Positions 1 to 11,234 of a stretch of DNA of 64,000 nt are shown here, piece after piece (positions within the stretch are counted from its first letter, which is position 1; every line of letters begins with the position of its first letter). Location of the stretch: NCBI RefSeq assembly GCF_000169175.1, contig NZ_AAWS01000009.1, forward strand, positions 186,001 through 250,000. Direction: 5' to 3'. A program made the translations under genes and the position numbers. This DNA comes from Microscilla marina ATCC 23134 (lineage in GTDB: Bacteria; Bacteroidota; Bacteroidia; Cytophagales; Microscillaceae). The notes beneath the pieces are model-generated. The model was not told where the DNA came from. It searched no databases and was given only the letters and a program-made list of their open reading frames with translations.

Positions 1-1
1 G

Positions 2-544
2 TTAATTGAACACTTGAATGCATTTATTGTAAAGATGAAGCACAAAAAGCATGAGTCATTGGAGCAACATATTTTACAAGGGCTAAGAACCTTAATGCAC
101 AAAAAAGACTTTGTAGAAAAAGTAAAGGTAGAGCTGGACAATGATATTATAGATATACACTTGTACAATAACCGTGGTGAGGAAATAGAAAAAACGACTT
201 TATCAAAAGGTGAACAACAACTTTATGCCACGGCCATTTTAAAATCTCTGGTAGAAGAATCAAATATTGACTTTCCGGTATTCATTGATAGTCCGATGCA
301 AAAACTGGATGTAGCTCACTCTCAGAACATCATTGCAGAATTCTACCCAACAATCTCTAAGCAAGTAGTGATTTTGCCATTGCTTAATAAAGAGATGACA
401 CAGGCGGAGTATGATTTGCTAAAAGAGTACATAAATAATACTCATTTAATAGTTAATGAAGATGATGAAAAGTCTTCGTTTATGCCTGTGAAGCCAAATG
501 AATTATTTGAAACAGCCCAAAAAATAGTTACTCAACATGTTTAG
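2..544 (+). CDS. dndD: DndD, C-terminal part (DNA phosphorothioation ATPase)
   Basis: C-terminal 180 residues of DndD, the SMC/ABC-type ATPase of the Dnd pathway that swaps a non-bridging phosphate oxygen of DNA for sulfur. The frame is open to the left edge of the window, so the gene starts outside it. The ABC signature LSKGEQQL is followed about 25 residues later by the Walker B stretch PVFIDSPMQKLD, with the expected family spacing. The charged helical lead-in (KMKHKKHESLEQ) fits the end of the coiled-coil arm. The stop overlaps the dndE start by 8 nt, so the two genes are translationally coupled in one operon. dndC and dndB would lie further left. Confidence 0.9.
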   Translation, partial: LIEHLNAFIVKMKHKKHESLEQHILQGLRTLMHKKDFVEKVKVELDNDIIDIHLYNNRGEEIEKTTLSKGEQQLYATAILKSLVEESNIDFPVFIDSPMQKLDVAHSQNIIAEFYPTISKQVVILPLLNKEMTQAEYDLLKEYINNTHLIVNEDDEKSSFMPVKPNELFETAQKIVTQHV

Positions 545-923
545 TAGTCTTAAAACTTCTGAAGCCAATAAAATACGTATTACAGAACTTACCAGTAAAC
601 TAAGCCTAGGGGCAGAGAATGCTATTGCCCGCATTGCACTTGGTCATTCCCTGGCGCAGAGTAAAAAGCTTGACTTAAAAAATATCGCTGATGCTAAAGG
701 GAAAGAATACAGCAAGCGAATTTTACTAGGCGAACATGAAGCGTATTATATCGCCCTTATTTGTCAAAAGTATGGGCTTTATAAAACAGATAAGGATATC
801 CCAAAATACCTTAAGCTTCATATAGATCATGGATTAGAGCTGGTGCATGGCAGCATCAGCTCTAATCCAAACCTGGATGGTATTGATTTTTTAATTAGTG
901 AGGTGAGCTTGGGGTTGGGTTAA
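537..923 (+). CDS. dndE: DNA sulfur modification protein DndE
   Basis: 128-aa DndE, the small DNA-binding subunit of the phosphorothioation complex, thought to bind nicked duplex DNA alongside DndCD. Length matches the family. The motif LGAENAIARIALGHSL near residues 24-40 and the basic helix with KGKEYSKRILLG are typical. The ATG lies inside the dndD reading frame (8-nt overlap), which fixes the start. Its stop overlaps by 4 nt the stop of the convergent DUF262 gene, so modification and restriction operons meet tail to tail with no spacer and probably no dedicated terminator. Confidence 0.9.
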   Translation: MFSSLKTSEANKIRITELTSKLSLGAENAIARIALGHSLAQSKKLDLKNIADAKGKEYSKRILLGEHEAYYIALICQKYGLYKTDKDIPKYLKLHIDHGLELVHGSISSNPNLDGIDFLISEVSLGLG

Positions 924-2758
924 GATAAACTGAACACCTTTAAGGCAACCTCAATTAGCTTTTTTTCTCTACGTTGTATTGTTGCTACGTCCCAAACAGA
1001 ATTATCTGCAATCTCAATGTTCATTTTTAACATTGAATCTTTTAAAATATCTTTTTTATTATTGAAGGCTTTATTACCAGCAGTAGCATTGTCTTTGGTA
1101 TCAAAGAATGATAAGTTGCCAAGCGTATTGACAAGTGGTTCCAAACTCAAATCTTTTACATGTGGTTCAGGCTTTTGTGGATACACATGTTCAATGGTTG
1201 AGGATTCAAAATCATATATACGATTTAAGCCTTTAGGTTGAGGGCTTCCCTGGGCTCCATCATTATACCAACTTAAGTAATAATCTACTGTAGTTAAGAA
1301 GTATTTCACTGCTTTTCTTGCTGATGATTCATACTTTAGTTTACTGGGAAGTAAATTTTTGAAGGTTTCGTCATCAGCACTTTTTTGTAATAGGTTATTC
1401 AACTTTTTCTTTAGTTGTTGATTTATATTGTATGTAGCAGGGTTATCTCTAATTGTTTTTGCTTCTTTATTATATACTTGTATCAAAGCACTTGCATGTC
1501 CATTACAGATGATCTTGTACCTAAAGAAGAACTTCTCCAGCAAATGTACTAAATCTGCAAATTTACGTGCACCAAGTTGTTGAGCCGCAAGTAATAAAGG
1601 TATGCTTGCTTTATTATCTAATACGTTGATTAATAAATAAAGACGATACTTATCCCATTGTTTGACATTATCAACATCTTGGAATGGCCAATGATAATGC
1701 AAGTATTTGTTACATAACTCAAATTCATTTACAATTTTTTGAGTATTATCCCTTATTTCTATTGACTGTTCCTGGTCAACTTGTTCTTGGATGGGATAAA
1801 AAAGCTGGGTGAATTCCTTGTGAAGCTTGGCTTTTTTAGCTCTTTCACCATTTTTAGAGGAGTAAATCCACTGTAAGTTATCTTCTACAACCTTTGTTTC
1901 ACTAGAGAGTATTTGATCCCAGGATTTTTCTACACTATTTTGTTCGTTAGGATACTGTTCCAGTGCTTCAAGTACATTGGCCTTAATTAAATCGCCATTT
2001 GTAAGGTTAGTGCCTCGGTCATTCAATACTTGAAATAAAGTATAAGCTTCCTCGCGGCTTGAGGTGATAATATGCAATAGCAAGTAATCTTTAGAAAGAA
2101 TATCTTCTATTTTTATAAGTACTTCTATTTTAGTTGTTAGAGAGCTTTCTTCATCCACAAATGCTTTTATGGCTTTATCAATCGCCTTTTTTGCTTTAAG
2201 AAGCCTTTTATGTGAAGCAATGGAGTCATCAAGCTCTGGGTTATTGTTATTTATTAAGTCAATAAAAAAATCAGTATCTATCTTTGATGCCATAAAACGT
2301 TTTACTTCAATATGCTGTGAACGTTCTCTGGTTTTGTAAGTAATATAGTTGCCTTTAAGGATATTGATTTGCTCTAAGCAAAATGACTCACTCTCAGCAT
2401 CCTTTTCCTTTACTGCTTGTTCTTTTAGCTTTTCGTAAAATTTAATAACTGATGATACCAGAAGTATAAAGGTGGCTAAACGTTGTTGTCCATCTACAAC
2501 ATCATACGTATGCCTGTGAGCTGCCTCCACATCTTTTTCTACGCTTACTATGCCTCCAAAAAAATGAGACTTTGCTTTCTCCTGACCTGTTGTTCCGTTT
2601 TTCCTTGCTTGATAACAATCTTTTAAATCAGTAATGAAGTCATCGACTTCTGAGGTTGTCCAGGCATAACTTCGTTGGTAACGAGGTATTTGAAAAATTT
2701 TATGTTTATCAAATAACTCAAATACGGTAAGGCTAAATGATTCTATCTTCATATTCAA
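920..2758 (-). CDS. DUF262/DUF1524 (GmrSD/SspE-like) nuclease, dpt operon
   Basis: 612-aa protein with an N-terminal DUF262 domain (IPRYQRSYAW near 24-33, the diagnostic DGQQR at 89-93, and NDRGTNLTNGDLIKANVL) and a C-terminal DUF1524 His-Me nuclease domain (IEHVYPQ near residue 523, then LGNLSFF and an N..N..F..KK block). DUF262 proteins are NTPases that read modified DNA in GmrSD and in the phosphorothioate-dependent SspE; DUF1524 cuts or nicks. The ATG lies 3 bp after the dptH stop, so it is the last gene of the dptFGH operon. I infer a role as an extra or alternative effector sensing DNA sulfur modification. All key motifs are present, and unlike dptF and dptH the frame is intact. Confidence 0.85.
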   Translation of the reverse strand: MNMKIESFSLTVFELFDKHKIFQIPRYQRSYAWTTSEVDDFITDLKDCYQARKNGTTGQEKAKSHFFGGIVSVEKDVEAAHRHTYDVVDGQQRLATFILLVSSVIKFYEKLKEQAVKEKDAESESFCLEQINILKGNYITYKTRERSQHIEVKRFMASKIDTDFFIDLINNNNPELDDSIASHKRLLKAKKAIDKAIKAFVDEESSLTTKIEVLIKIEDILSKDYLLLHIITSSREEAYTLFQVLNDRGTNLTNGDLIKANVLEALEQYPNEQNSVEKSWDQILSSETKVVEDNLQWIYSSKNGERAKKAKLHKEFTQLFYPIQEQVDQEQSIEIRDNTQKIVNEFELCNKYLHYHWPFQDVDNVKQWDKYRLYLLINVLDNKASIPLLLAAQQLGARKFADLVHLLEKFFFRYKIICNGHASALIQVYNKEAKTIRDNPATYNINQQLKKKLNNLLQKSADDETFKNLLPSKLKYESSARKAVKYFLTTVDYYLSWYNDGAQGSPQPKGLNRIYDFESSTIEHVYPQKPEPHVKDLSLEPLVNTLGNLSFFDTKDNATAGNKAFNNKKDILKDSMLKMNIEIADNSVWDVATIQRREKKLIEVALKVFSLS

Positions 2759-2761
2759 TAA

Positions 2762-5302
2762 TTACAATTGATTGGCCATCAACTCCCAAAAAGCTCTATC
2801 TTTCATAAATATAGGTTCTGAACCAGCGAGGTTCACTACACTATAATGCTTTTCGAGGTTTTTAATTTCGCTTATTAATCGTTCCTTTGCGCCTTTTTCA
2901 AGGTTAAAAAGGCTGTCAATCTCTTTAATTTTGATGTCAGTTACCTTATGAATAATCCAGGTGAGAATGTAATTAGAGTATTCATTATCACCAGTGGAAA
3001 AATGATTCAAAAACTGCGTAGATAAGATAGTTCCTACGCCAAACTCCCTTCCTTCCTTCAATATTTTGCGTAGTGAATCGAAATTTTTACTTAAGAAATT
3101 GTCAGCTTCGTCTACCAATATCATTTTGGTTACTTCCCTTAAGTTGCCATCAATGGTACTATGACCGTTTTTTTGCATTTGAGAGTAAAAAACGTCTAAG
3201 GTTATTGCTACCACCAGATTTTGAATGCCATCATCATACCCAGAGAGATTAATTACTGTAACTCCTTCTATCAGGTCAAATAAAGACTTTGTTTTTGAAG
3301 CATCTGGCTCAAAAATTTCAAAATCATATAGTTTTTTTAATGCAGCGTAAAGGCTGTCTTGGTTTACATCTTCATCGTTGAGGTATATTTCACAAATATC
3401 GGCTAGAGAAGGGGGGAGTTTATTCCAGGTAGCTTTATTGGCTTTATGTATACCCTTGGCATCATACGACTGCATAATTACATCTTGTAATTTTTGCGAT
3501 TGCTTAATACCAAGGTTAAAAGCAGTCGTAATGGTTTCCTTAAGGTTACTGGCAATATGTAAGGGGAGTAGAGGACGACTGTTCTCACTAACGTCAATTG
3601 CCAACGGATTATAAGGCAATTGAAAGAGGTCAAATACCCTGGCGCTAGTTGCTTGTACAAAGTCGTCCTTAATGTAATCACCTTTATAGTCAAATATGAG
3701 CATGCCAATAGGGGTTTCATTGACATTATAAGTTGAGTTTTGAACCAGTTGAGTAATCAATGATTTTGTAAACTGAGTTTTACCAGTTCCCATAGTACCT
3801 ATAATCCCTGTATTGGTATGCATTACTTTATCAGTAGAGGTAGGGTACCAGCGTACTTCTTGTTGGTAATTTACTTCGTGCCCAAACAAGATGTTTAAGG
3901 GCTTTTCTTCATTAATCACAAGGTGAGTATCAGATGAGTGACCATTGACTTTTACTTCTACTTGTGCTGATTCAGAGTTTGGGGGCAGGTCTGAGACTGT
4001 TTGCGCTACTTGATATTTTTGGTGGAGCATTTGATGTTTGAACTCTCCGTTTTGGTACCTATCCTTTATTTGTTCTGTAGCTTCCAAAAGATAGTTGTAC
4101 CCATCAGACTCTAGCAACTCCATCAACAGGCCTTCACCTTGTTCGCTTACTTTACGTACAAATACGTCTGCCTTGAATGAAACCACTGCGTACTCCCCAA
4201 TAAAGTCTTTGAGTTTATTGGTAATCGTAAAATCATCGTTTAAAAGTCGGTAGCGATAATCTTCTAAAACTTTCTGCCAATCGTTGTTTTTTTGAGGCCA
4301 AACACCATAAATCTTCATTTTTTCGGCACTAACCAGTACCATTTTAGCAAAGAAGTTACGGTAAAATTTATGTTGAAAAGTATCTCCCTGTAAGGTAGTG
4401 TATATACCTTCTTTAGTGTGGCGGGCTTGGGCTACAGCTTTGCCTATTACATTCTGATAGTTTTTGCCCACTTTCACTTCAATAGGGTATAAGTGAAATA
4501 AGAGTTTTCCTCCTACTTCTTCTAAGCCTACCATAAGTAAGTCATCGCTGTGCTTGCCTTCTAAGCCAAGGTTTTTAGCTGAAAATATGCCCTCTTTTTG
4601 CTTCAAACCTGCCCCACCTGATACCCGTAGTACCTCTTCTAGTGATATGGGTACCCAGATGATGTTTTCATGATATAAAAAGCCTAAACCTACTTTAACC
4701 GCAGATAGAATACTCATTTTTTCACGGTCAAAGTGTGAATACTCTGAGTGCGAAATCAGTTGTAATAACCAGTCTCCGTTCAAGGCGTTGAACATGTTGA
4801 TGATGTCAAGTGTCTGAGAAGTTTGAACCTCGATATTAGGTTTACTATTTAGAAACTCCTCAATCACAAACTGGTACTGTTTTGCTTTACGGGTTACAGT
4901 AATTGCATCATAGCCACTGGTATTGCTGTACTGATCGCTGTAATGAATAATTACAATGTCTTTGTTCCCCTTAAAGTAGTTAAGGTCAACCTTTGGGTCA
5001 ATAAATGTAATCCATTGTGAGTGATTGTAGAGTTGTTCCAGGTCTTTTTTAGACTCTTCACTGATGATCGTACATATTGCCTGCTCTATATTAAAAGGGT
5101 TGTCAGATTTAGCAACATCGATGAGCGCGTTGTAATACACTGCCAATTCTTCAAGCAGGTCAAGTTGCTTTAGTGATAGATTCATAGAACCAAACCCAGT
5201 GCGGTAACTGCCATTGGTAAAAACAGAAGGAATGTCGTTTACCAATCCATGTAGCGAGAGTCCGGTAGCTACGTCAGTAGCCGTGTTATGGGCTACTCTC
5301 AT
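2762..5302 (-). pseudogene. dptH: DptH, C-terminal half (HerA/FtsK-like ATPase), frame-split
   Basis: 846 residues forming the ATPase half of DptH, part of the DptFGH complex that restricts DNA lacking phosphorothioates. Walker A GTMGTGKT lies near residue 505, followed by a HerA-like DYKGDY block and Walker B ILVDEADNFL. The annotated ATG is probably not the true start: the same frame stays open upstream to 5386 and reads AHLSFYQFKPKE just before it, which looks like protein interior. The missing link to the upstream half is in another frame. Both halves plus the link give about 1,720 aa, in line with full-length DptH as I recall it. It may be a real lesion or two base-calling errors. Confidence 0.8.
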
Positions 5303-5428
5303 TTCCTTGGGCTTAAACTGATAAAAAGAAAGGTGAGCGTATTCTACGCCCTTATCTAGTTTTTTAGTATAGAAGTGTACATTTGCCTAATACATTGAGT
5401 ATATCTTCTGGATCATAACGCTCTGTTC

Positions 5429-7948
5429 TTAGGTATACCAACTCATCTTGATGGCATCCACATCATCATGAAAGAAACTCTTCGATTTGGTAATATAATC
5501 GTCGGAGCCGTATATATATACATCAATAGGAAAAACTGTCGATTGTTGAATGACAGATTTGTAATAGTTAAAAATACCTTGAAATGCTTCTTTACAATCA
5601 CCCAGGTTAATCAAATTTATTTTTAGTGGAGCGTGGGTGCCTTTAATAAAGAGATAGTGAAAGTGAGCAATAAATTCATTTATTTTGTCTTTAATAAGGT
5701 TGGCTGCGTAGCGTTTAGAGGCAGAAGAAGTATCTACTTGCGCACTGTGGTAATACAACCACTCCTGAGAATGGGTCTGTTCTATTGGTGCATATAGTTC
5801 AATACTTCTACCTTCACCTTGCCCGTAGATGTAAGGTACAATACCCAGTGGGGTTAATTTACCCGCAATTTCTTTGGGTAACTCCAGCGTATCCAACTCT
5901 TCATACAAGGCTAGTTGATAAACTAAGTTGATCGGGTTTAACGGAGTATATTTAAATCTTTCCTGGCCATGTAGCTCTTTAATCACTCCAATGTTTTCCA
6001 GGTTCTGTTGTTGTTTGGTAAGCGGAGCACCTTTGGTAATACTTTTAAGCTCTTTGAGATAGCAGTGTAGAAAGTCTTTGATAAGTTGGCGTAGCGTATC
6101 ATTCCAAAAAGTCAAACTAGGCAAAAGCTTGTTATCTTGGTAATATTTAACAATCAAGTGAAAATGCTCAGCCACAGATGGGGCAATATCTAAGTGTTGT
6201 TTACTGATATGTTCACTACTTTGCTCTTGCCAATAGCATCCCCCTAAACTTATCAGTTTTGCTTCCAGCTTCAGGCTTTGCCGGAAATCATCTCGAACAG
6301 TATATTCATTATTCTTTTGCTTGAGCTTTATAACATCTTTGTTGTTTTTAACCTCATGAGAGTATTTAAAACTATCTTTTTTCACTCGCTTTTGTTGCCA
6401 TACTTCCAGACCTGTAATACCTCTGAGCTCTTCGTAATCCACCCTGGTGCGAAATGGAATGCTCGTGTTTTTATAGTTTAGAGTAAAGTTTACAAAGCTT
6501 TCATCATAATTTGAATCAGGCTTCAACTCTAACCGAGTGTCTTCATACAAATGATAGGTTCCGTCAGCTATCAAACCCTCTGAGTCTATACCTTCCTGAT
6601 CTTCGTTAAAGGTTAAAACGTCATCAATATTATCTGTCCTGATCTCAATAAACTGTCCATTAGCTTTTATGTTTATTACATAATTCGTTTTGATGCTTTT
6701 GAGTAACTGTTCTGGCAGGGGGAGTATAAAAACACGAAATTCAAAATTGGTTTTGTCATTGCTTACTTTGTCAACATGAGTGTAAGTAACCTTACAATAG
6801 GCAGTATCCTGGGCATCTTTTGGAGCAAGCTTTAGGTTAATCTTATCTTTTGTATTGGCATACTCTACACTTAGATTACTATCAATAGGACAGCTTATAT
6901 CACTTTTTTTAGGATTTACATTAAACTGGCAGGTAAGCTCAATGGGGTCTTTAGGAGTGCTTGCATCAGGCAAGTGGTTAAATATAATGATATTGCGCTG
7001 ACGTTGTTTGGCCTTGGTATTTCCTTCTGGCTTTTCCCAGATTATTAATTGATTCTTGAGTGTGGTTTCAATATACTCTGGCTTATCCCCTTTCTTTTTC
7101 TGTTCTTCCCATTCATGTACCTGTTCAAAGTTTGCCGAAAACCAAGGTTGTTCCTGAGAACCATCTTTTTGTTTTTTCTCCCCAGTTTTACTCAAGGCAT
7201 TTACCCCAGCAGATGCAAAGTGTTTCTCCAGATCGTCCGATGGGTTTCCGTATTTGTGTGTCTGGTCTACTGTATCAAAGAGCCTTCGGTTTGACTGAAT
7301 CCTTTTGTTGATATTTTTTTCTTCTTTGATAGAATGCAGCTCGTTGTCTTTAAATAAGCCCAGAGATTTATATTGAGTGTCAGAAATTTCCTGAGCTGCA
7401 AATATTTCTAAGAATACCCGAAAATCAAACAGGGAATGATTATCTTCAAATAAATCAGACTTTTGTTGCTCTAAGGTGTTCAAGAGTATTTTTCGTTCAT
7501 GGCCTTTTAGAAACTTTTCTTCTTTGATTTTTTCCTTGATAGTTTCCTTGATTACATCTATGTGTAAAGGCATTCCTTCCTTCAACAGACTTTCGGTTCC
7601 TCCGGTAAGGCTGTCTAGTTGGGTATTATGAATAAACAGAATGGCCGTATCAGTGAAGATTCCTTCGTTTTTACTGACTTCATTCCTGAGCTTGGTTAGG
7701 AAGTCTTCCGTAGTTTCAGCATTGTTACAAGCTACAATGAGTTTGATGTTATCAATTGGCAGGTAATGAACTTTGTAAGATGCCTCAGTATAATCAAATG
7801 CCTCTAAGTCAAAAGCTTCAAATTGTCCCTGTACTTGTTCAGGTTTTTCGAAGTAAATATTATATCTATCGCCTGGTGCTAATCCTTTGGTCTTAAAGTG
7901 TTCCAGTACTGCACTTGTAATGTATTGATGAATTAAGTCCTTGTTCAT
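5429..7948 (-). pseudogene. dptH: DptH, N-terminal half, frame-split
   Basis: 839 residues beginning 6 bp after the dptG stop. No catalytic motif is visible, as expected for the N-terminal half of DptH, whose ATPase motifs are C-terminal. The frame ends in SWYT-stop. In the -1 frame the next codons read RTERYDPEDILNVLG up to about 5386, where the original frame resumes as VHFYTKKLDKGVEYAHL. A single missing base near 5430 and a single extra base in the short A-run (minus strand) near 5383 would restore one continuous gene. It could instead be two separate polypeptides, but the in-between peptide is too protein-like for that to be my preferred reading. Confidence 0.75.
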
Positions 7949-7954
7949 AGCTTC

Positions 7955-9442
7955 TTATTGTATGGTCTTTACATATTGGGCATCCCCACTGTCACTTTTT
8001 TTCTCCAAAAGATTGATTTTTTCAAACAACTTAACAATTTCTTTTTGACTGCTTGGGTCAAAAAAAAGTCCTCGCTTATTATATTCAACCCATAGATTTT
8101 TAAGCCTTATTTTTGGATGTTTTCCCAGACAAAGTTTAGTAATAAACAACAAAGTGTGTTGGTCAAGGCTTAAGGACTGCCCCAAACGCCCACGGTTGCG
8201 AACAAAGTTCAGCTTACAAAATTCTGTGATCCAAGCTTGATACCTACTATAAGGACTATCCCTTTCACTATGGATAAATTGATAGTCAATGGCTGTCCAT
8301 AACTTATGGAGGTGATGGTGTACAGGTGCATCAGCCAGGCTATAACGAGGCTGGTATGTTTGTTCAAAATCTGCCCAACTGCTCCCTGGTCTAAAAGGTT
8401 TATCCATATGGGCTTCCATTTTTTGTTGATAGAATTGGGTGATTTCTTCAAGCTTCTGGGTAAGTTCTGTTTGTTCAGCGGAATCAAGTGCTTCTATTTT
8501 AACTTTTATCTGCTGAAAGTTGCCTTTAAAAAATGATTCCCCTTTGTATTCAATATAACTAATAAGCTCAAAGAAATTTACAAAGGAAAAGATATTACGA
8601 GCCTTGCTTTCAAATAAACTCCAGCCATTTTGATGGCTTATTCTAGACTTAGATAAGGTTTCCCATTCCAAAGTAAAAAATATACTTTGATTAAAGTCAT
8701 CAAAAAAATGATTTAGGCTGAGCGTGAGCTGCTTTAAATAGTTAAAGTAGTAATACTTAATGAGCAAAGGAAAATAAGCAATGAAAAAACTTTTATCTTC
8801 CAACATAAAGGCTAAATCCTGGCGGAACATCTCTGTAATTTCAGGTACAAAATTCTGATAAATATCAAAGCCTTTATGGTTATTTTTATTGGATTTTACT
8901 TCGGGTAAACTGCTCAGTATAAGTTGGTAATAAATATTGCTTACCGATTTTTGACTCGTTTTTTTTGAGGCTTTACTTTTTAATTTTTCATCAAAAAATA
9001 TAGTGTAAAAAAACAAGCTTATATTTTCAAGAATCCCAGTTGGTTTTTGAAAGTTGATGTATGAAAAAATACGTTCATCGAATATAAACAGGTTACCCTG
9101 AGTATCAAAAGCCACTTTATTAAGTATAGTTTCTATTTGTGGCTTATCTTCAGCCTTTACTTGTGATTTAGTTAAAACCTTGTCGATGATTTCTTCTTTA
9201 TATAGTAGCTTTTTATCGGGCTTTTCTTGATTATGGATCATCCGATAACACTCACTAGCAATGCCCTGAAAAGCCGTAAGGTCTTTTTTAACACTGTTTT
9301 TTTCTCCTCTAATTTTACTATCGTTGGTTACAAAAGGAAGTAGCTTGAAATTTTTGTTAGTAGTGTGCCTAAACTCTTTCTTTCCTTTTCTGTCTTTCAG
9401 ATAGTTATTCTCTAATTCTTTAGTTTTTATTTCAAAGTCCAT
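7955..9442 (-). CDS. dptG: DNA phosphorothioation-dependent restriction protein DptG
   Basis: 495-aa protein in the DptG position, between dptF (2-bp gap) and dptH (6-bp gap) in the minus-strand operon. No nucleotide-binding or nuclease motif is visible. It is rich in Lys, Phe and Gln with predicted helices (for example the FFYTIFFDEKLKSKAS and IKYYYFNYLKQLTLS stretches), as in DptG, which is thought to be a structural partner of DptF and DptH. The name rests on position and overall resemblance, because the family has no short signature. The frame is complete, unlike its two neighbours. Confidence 0.75.
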   Translation of the reverse strand: MDFEIKTKELENNYLKDRKGKKEFRHTTNKNFKLLPFVTNDSKIRGEKNSVKKDLTAFQGIASECYRMIHNQEKPDKKLLYKEEIIDKVLTKSQVKAEDKPQIETILNKVAFDTQGNLFIFDERIFSYINFQKPTGILENISLFFYTIFFDEKLKSKASKKTSQKSVSNIYYQLILSSLPEVKSNKNNHKGFDIYQNFVPEITEMFRQDLAFMLEDKSFFIAYFPLLIKYYYFNYLKQLTLSLNHFFDDFNQSIFFTLEWETLSKSRISHQNGWSLFESKARNIFSFVNFFELISYIEYKGESFFKGNFQQIKVKIEALDSAEQTELTQKLEEITQFYQQKMEAHMDKPFRPGSSWADFEQTYQPRYSLADAPVHHHLHKLWTAIDYQFIHSERDSPYSRYQAWITEFCKLNFVRNRGRLGQSLSLDQHTLLFITKLCLGKHPKIRLKNLWVEYNKRGLFFDPSSQKEIVKLFEKINLLEKKSDSGDAQYVKTIQ

Positions 9443-9444
9443 AG

Positions 9445-10242
9445 CTATATTTTTTCAAATTGGTACTTACCAAAATCGTCTTTGCTTAAACGATAACCAT
9501 TCTTTGATTTACCATTATTTTCATGGAATATGAGTGGCGTGTTTTGACTGTTTAGACCAATGATTTTATCTACGATATGCACAAAGTTGATATGATTACT
9601 CTTATCAAGCTTGTTAGGGCGGTATCCTTTGATTACTTTTTGCAAAAGTTGGTACAATTCATAATCTATTGATATCTCTAAGCTTTCTTCTGGGTTGCCC
9701 TCTACGCCATAGTATAGGGTAATTATGTCTTTAAATTTTTTGAGGTTTTTTTGAGGAACTGAAATATCACGAGGGTGAACCTTTGGTTTAAGCTTAAGAC
9801 GCTGACTTATCTTATATGTATCTTGTTTATGACCAATAAATACATTGACCATGTCTGCTTGAAAAGCATTGCCGTTCCACCTATAAATAGCTTCTTTTAT
9901 GTCTTTATATAGTTGTTGGTAGGGAGCACTTTCTGGGGTAGCCTCACTATTAAAGTAATAAAGGCTTTGTAAGTATTTTTGATATATTTGATTTCCCAAT
10001 ACCTCATTTTGCTGATTGGTCTTGAAGTAATGCCAACGAGTAAAAAGATTAATAAGTAGCGTGTAATTACTTTTTTTGTGCGTTTTATCTTGAAACCCCT
10101 CAGTTAAAAATCTATGAAAAAAAGAGTTTTCCTTAGGCAAGCCTGCCTCTCTTTCAAATGTATCTTTTACTTTGTCTGTTGTAATTAGTTGAATAATGGT
10201 TTGATCCAAGTCTTCTTTACGTTCATTTACTGGGTCAAGCAA
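9445..10242 (-). pseudogene. dptF: DptF, C-terminal part, separated by a frameshift
   Basis: 265 residues that continue DptF in another frame. The only available start is a TTG inside the end of the upstream half (16-bp overlap), with no sign of a ribosome site. The peptide continues the upstream sense: the first half ends at DYQPFTNIYTCL and this frame reads LDPVNERKEDLDQ. Joined, they make about 600 aa. No known catalytic motif is seen; the C-terminal part of DptF is helical. Either a one-base lesion or sequencing error near 10240 broke the gene, or the overlap allows coupled synthesis of two subunits. Confidence 0.7.
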
Positions 10243-11234
10243 GTGTAAATGTTTGTAAATGGCTGATAGTCTGGATGTTCAAACAAGTAGTTGGGATGTA
10301 TATTATTGATAAACGTTTTTACCTGATAACGTTTTACTTTGGTGTATACCTCGGCTGTGCTCAGTGGGGCAAGCTCTAACGGAACAACTAAGTCGTGTAA
10401 AAAATTAAGTAGTGCCCTTACCGATATCAAGTGTTTGTATTGCACAATACATTTGATAAGCAAGTGAGTGAGTTTTTCTTGTACCTGTTTTTCCATCACA
10501 AACTCATAATTGAACTTGATGGGGCATTTTTCAGCTAGTTCACAGCTCACACAGTGGTTTTGATAACTTGCCCAAACAGGGTTGGTGGGGGTGTTCTGAG
10601 TAAGTCGTTTGAACAGAGATAAAATAACCTCAGAGTTGGCTCCTTGCTCGGTCAGTTCATATAGGTGGTAGTCTGCAAAGTTTACATGAGAAAACACATC
10701 CGAAACTTTCTTAGTGTCTTTCTCGGTATCAGTATCCAGTATATTATTTTGTTTTACGTATGCTTGTAGTTGTCCAAAGTTGGTTCCTCTTTCGGCAAGA
10801 AAGTTTGTCAAAGTTCCAAGGTTAACCGCCAAAATGATTTTATCCGTGACTTGGTCTTGTAAGTTTTCATCTTTGAAGTTATGCAGTAGTTTTTCTAGAG
10901 TATCCAGGTAAGTTTCTTTAGGGTTATTGCTTTCAGTAGCATCATTATGTACAGTAAAGTTTTTCATCGCATCTGGACACTGTTGATGCAATAAAGATAG
11001 CAAATGAGACTTACCATCTCCTACATTGCCACAAACTAGTACAAGTTGTTTACCCTTGTTGGCAGTTTTAATAATTGCTTCAAGTTCTTCTTGAATGGGG
11101 CGTTTGACGTGAAAATATTTTTTAAAGCCATTTTCTTGTAATACCTGAGAACCATCCACAACAGCTTCGCGTGAAGCTTCTTGTAGATTTCCCAAGATAG
11201 GCTTTAGGCACTGATGTTCTTTAGGGTTGTGCAT
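10227..11234 (-). pseudogene. dptF: DptF, N-terminal ATPase part, separated by a frameshift
   Basis: 335 residues with the DptF P-loop GNVGDGKSHLLSLL near residues 66-79 and the characteristic block HVKRPIQEELEAII just before it. A Cys cluster (CVSCELAEKC) near 220 resembles a structural metal site. DptF is the first gene of the restriction operon and an ATPase of the DptFGH complex. Its upstream region (11235 onwards) should hold the operon promoter. The reading frame ends at a TAA while the neighbouring frame continues the protein, so the gene is listed as frame-broken. Confidence 0.8.
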
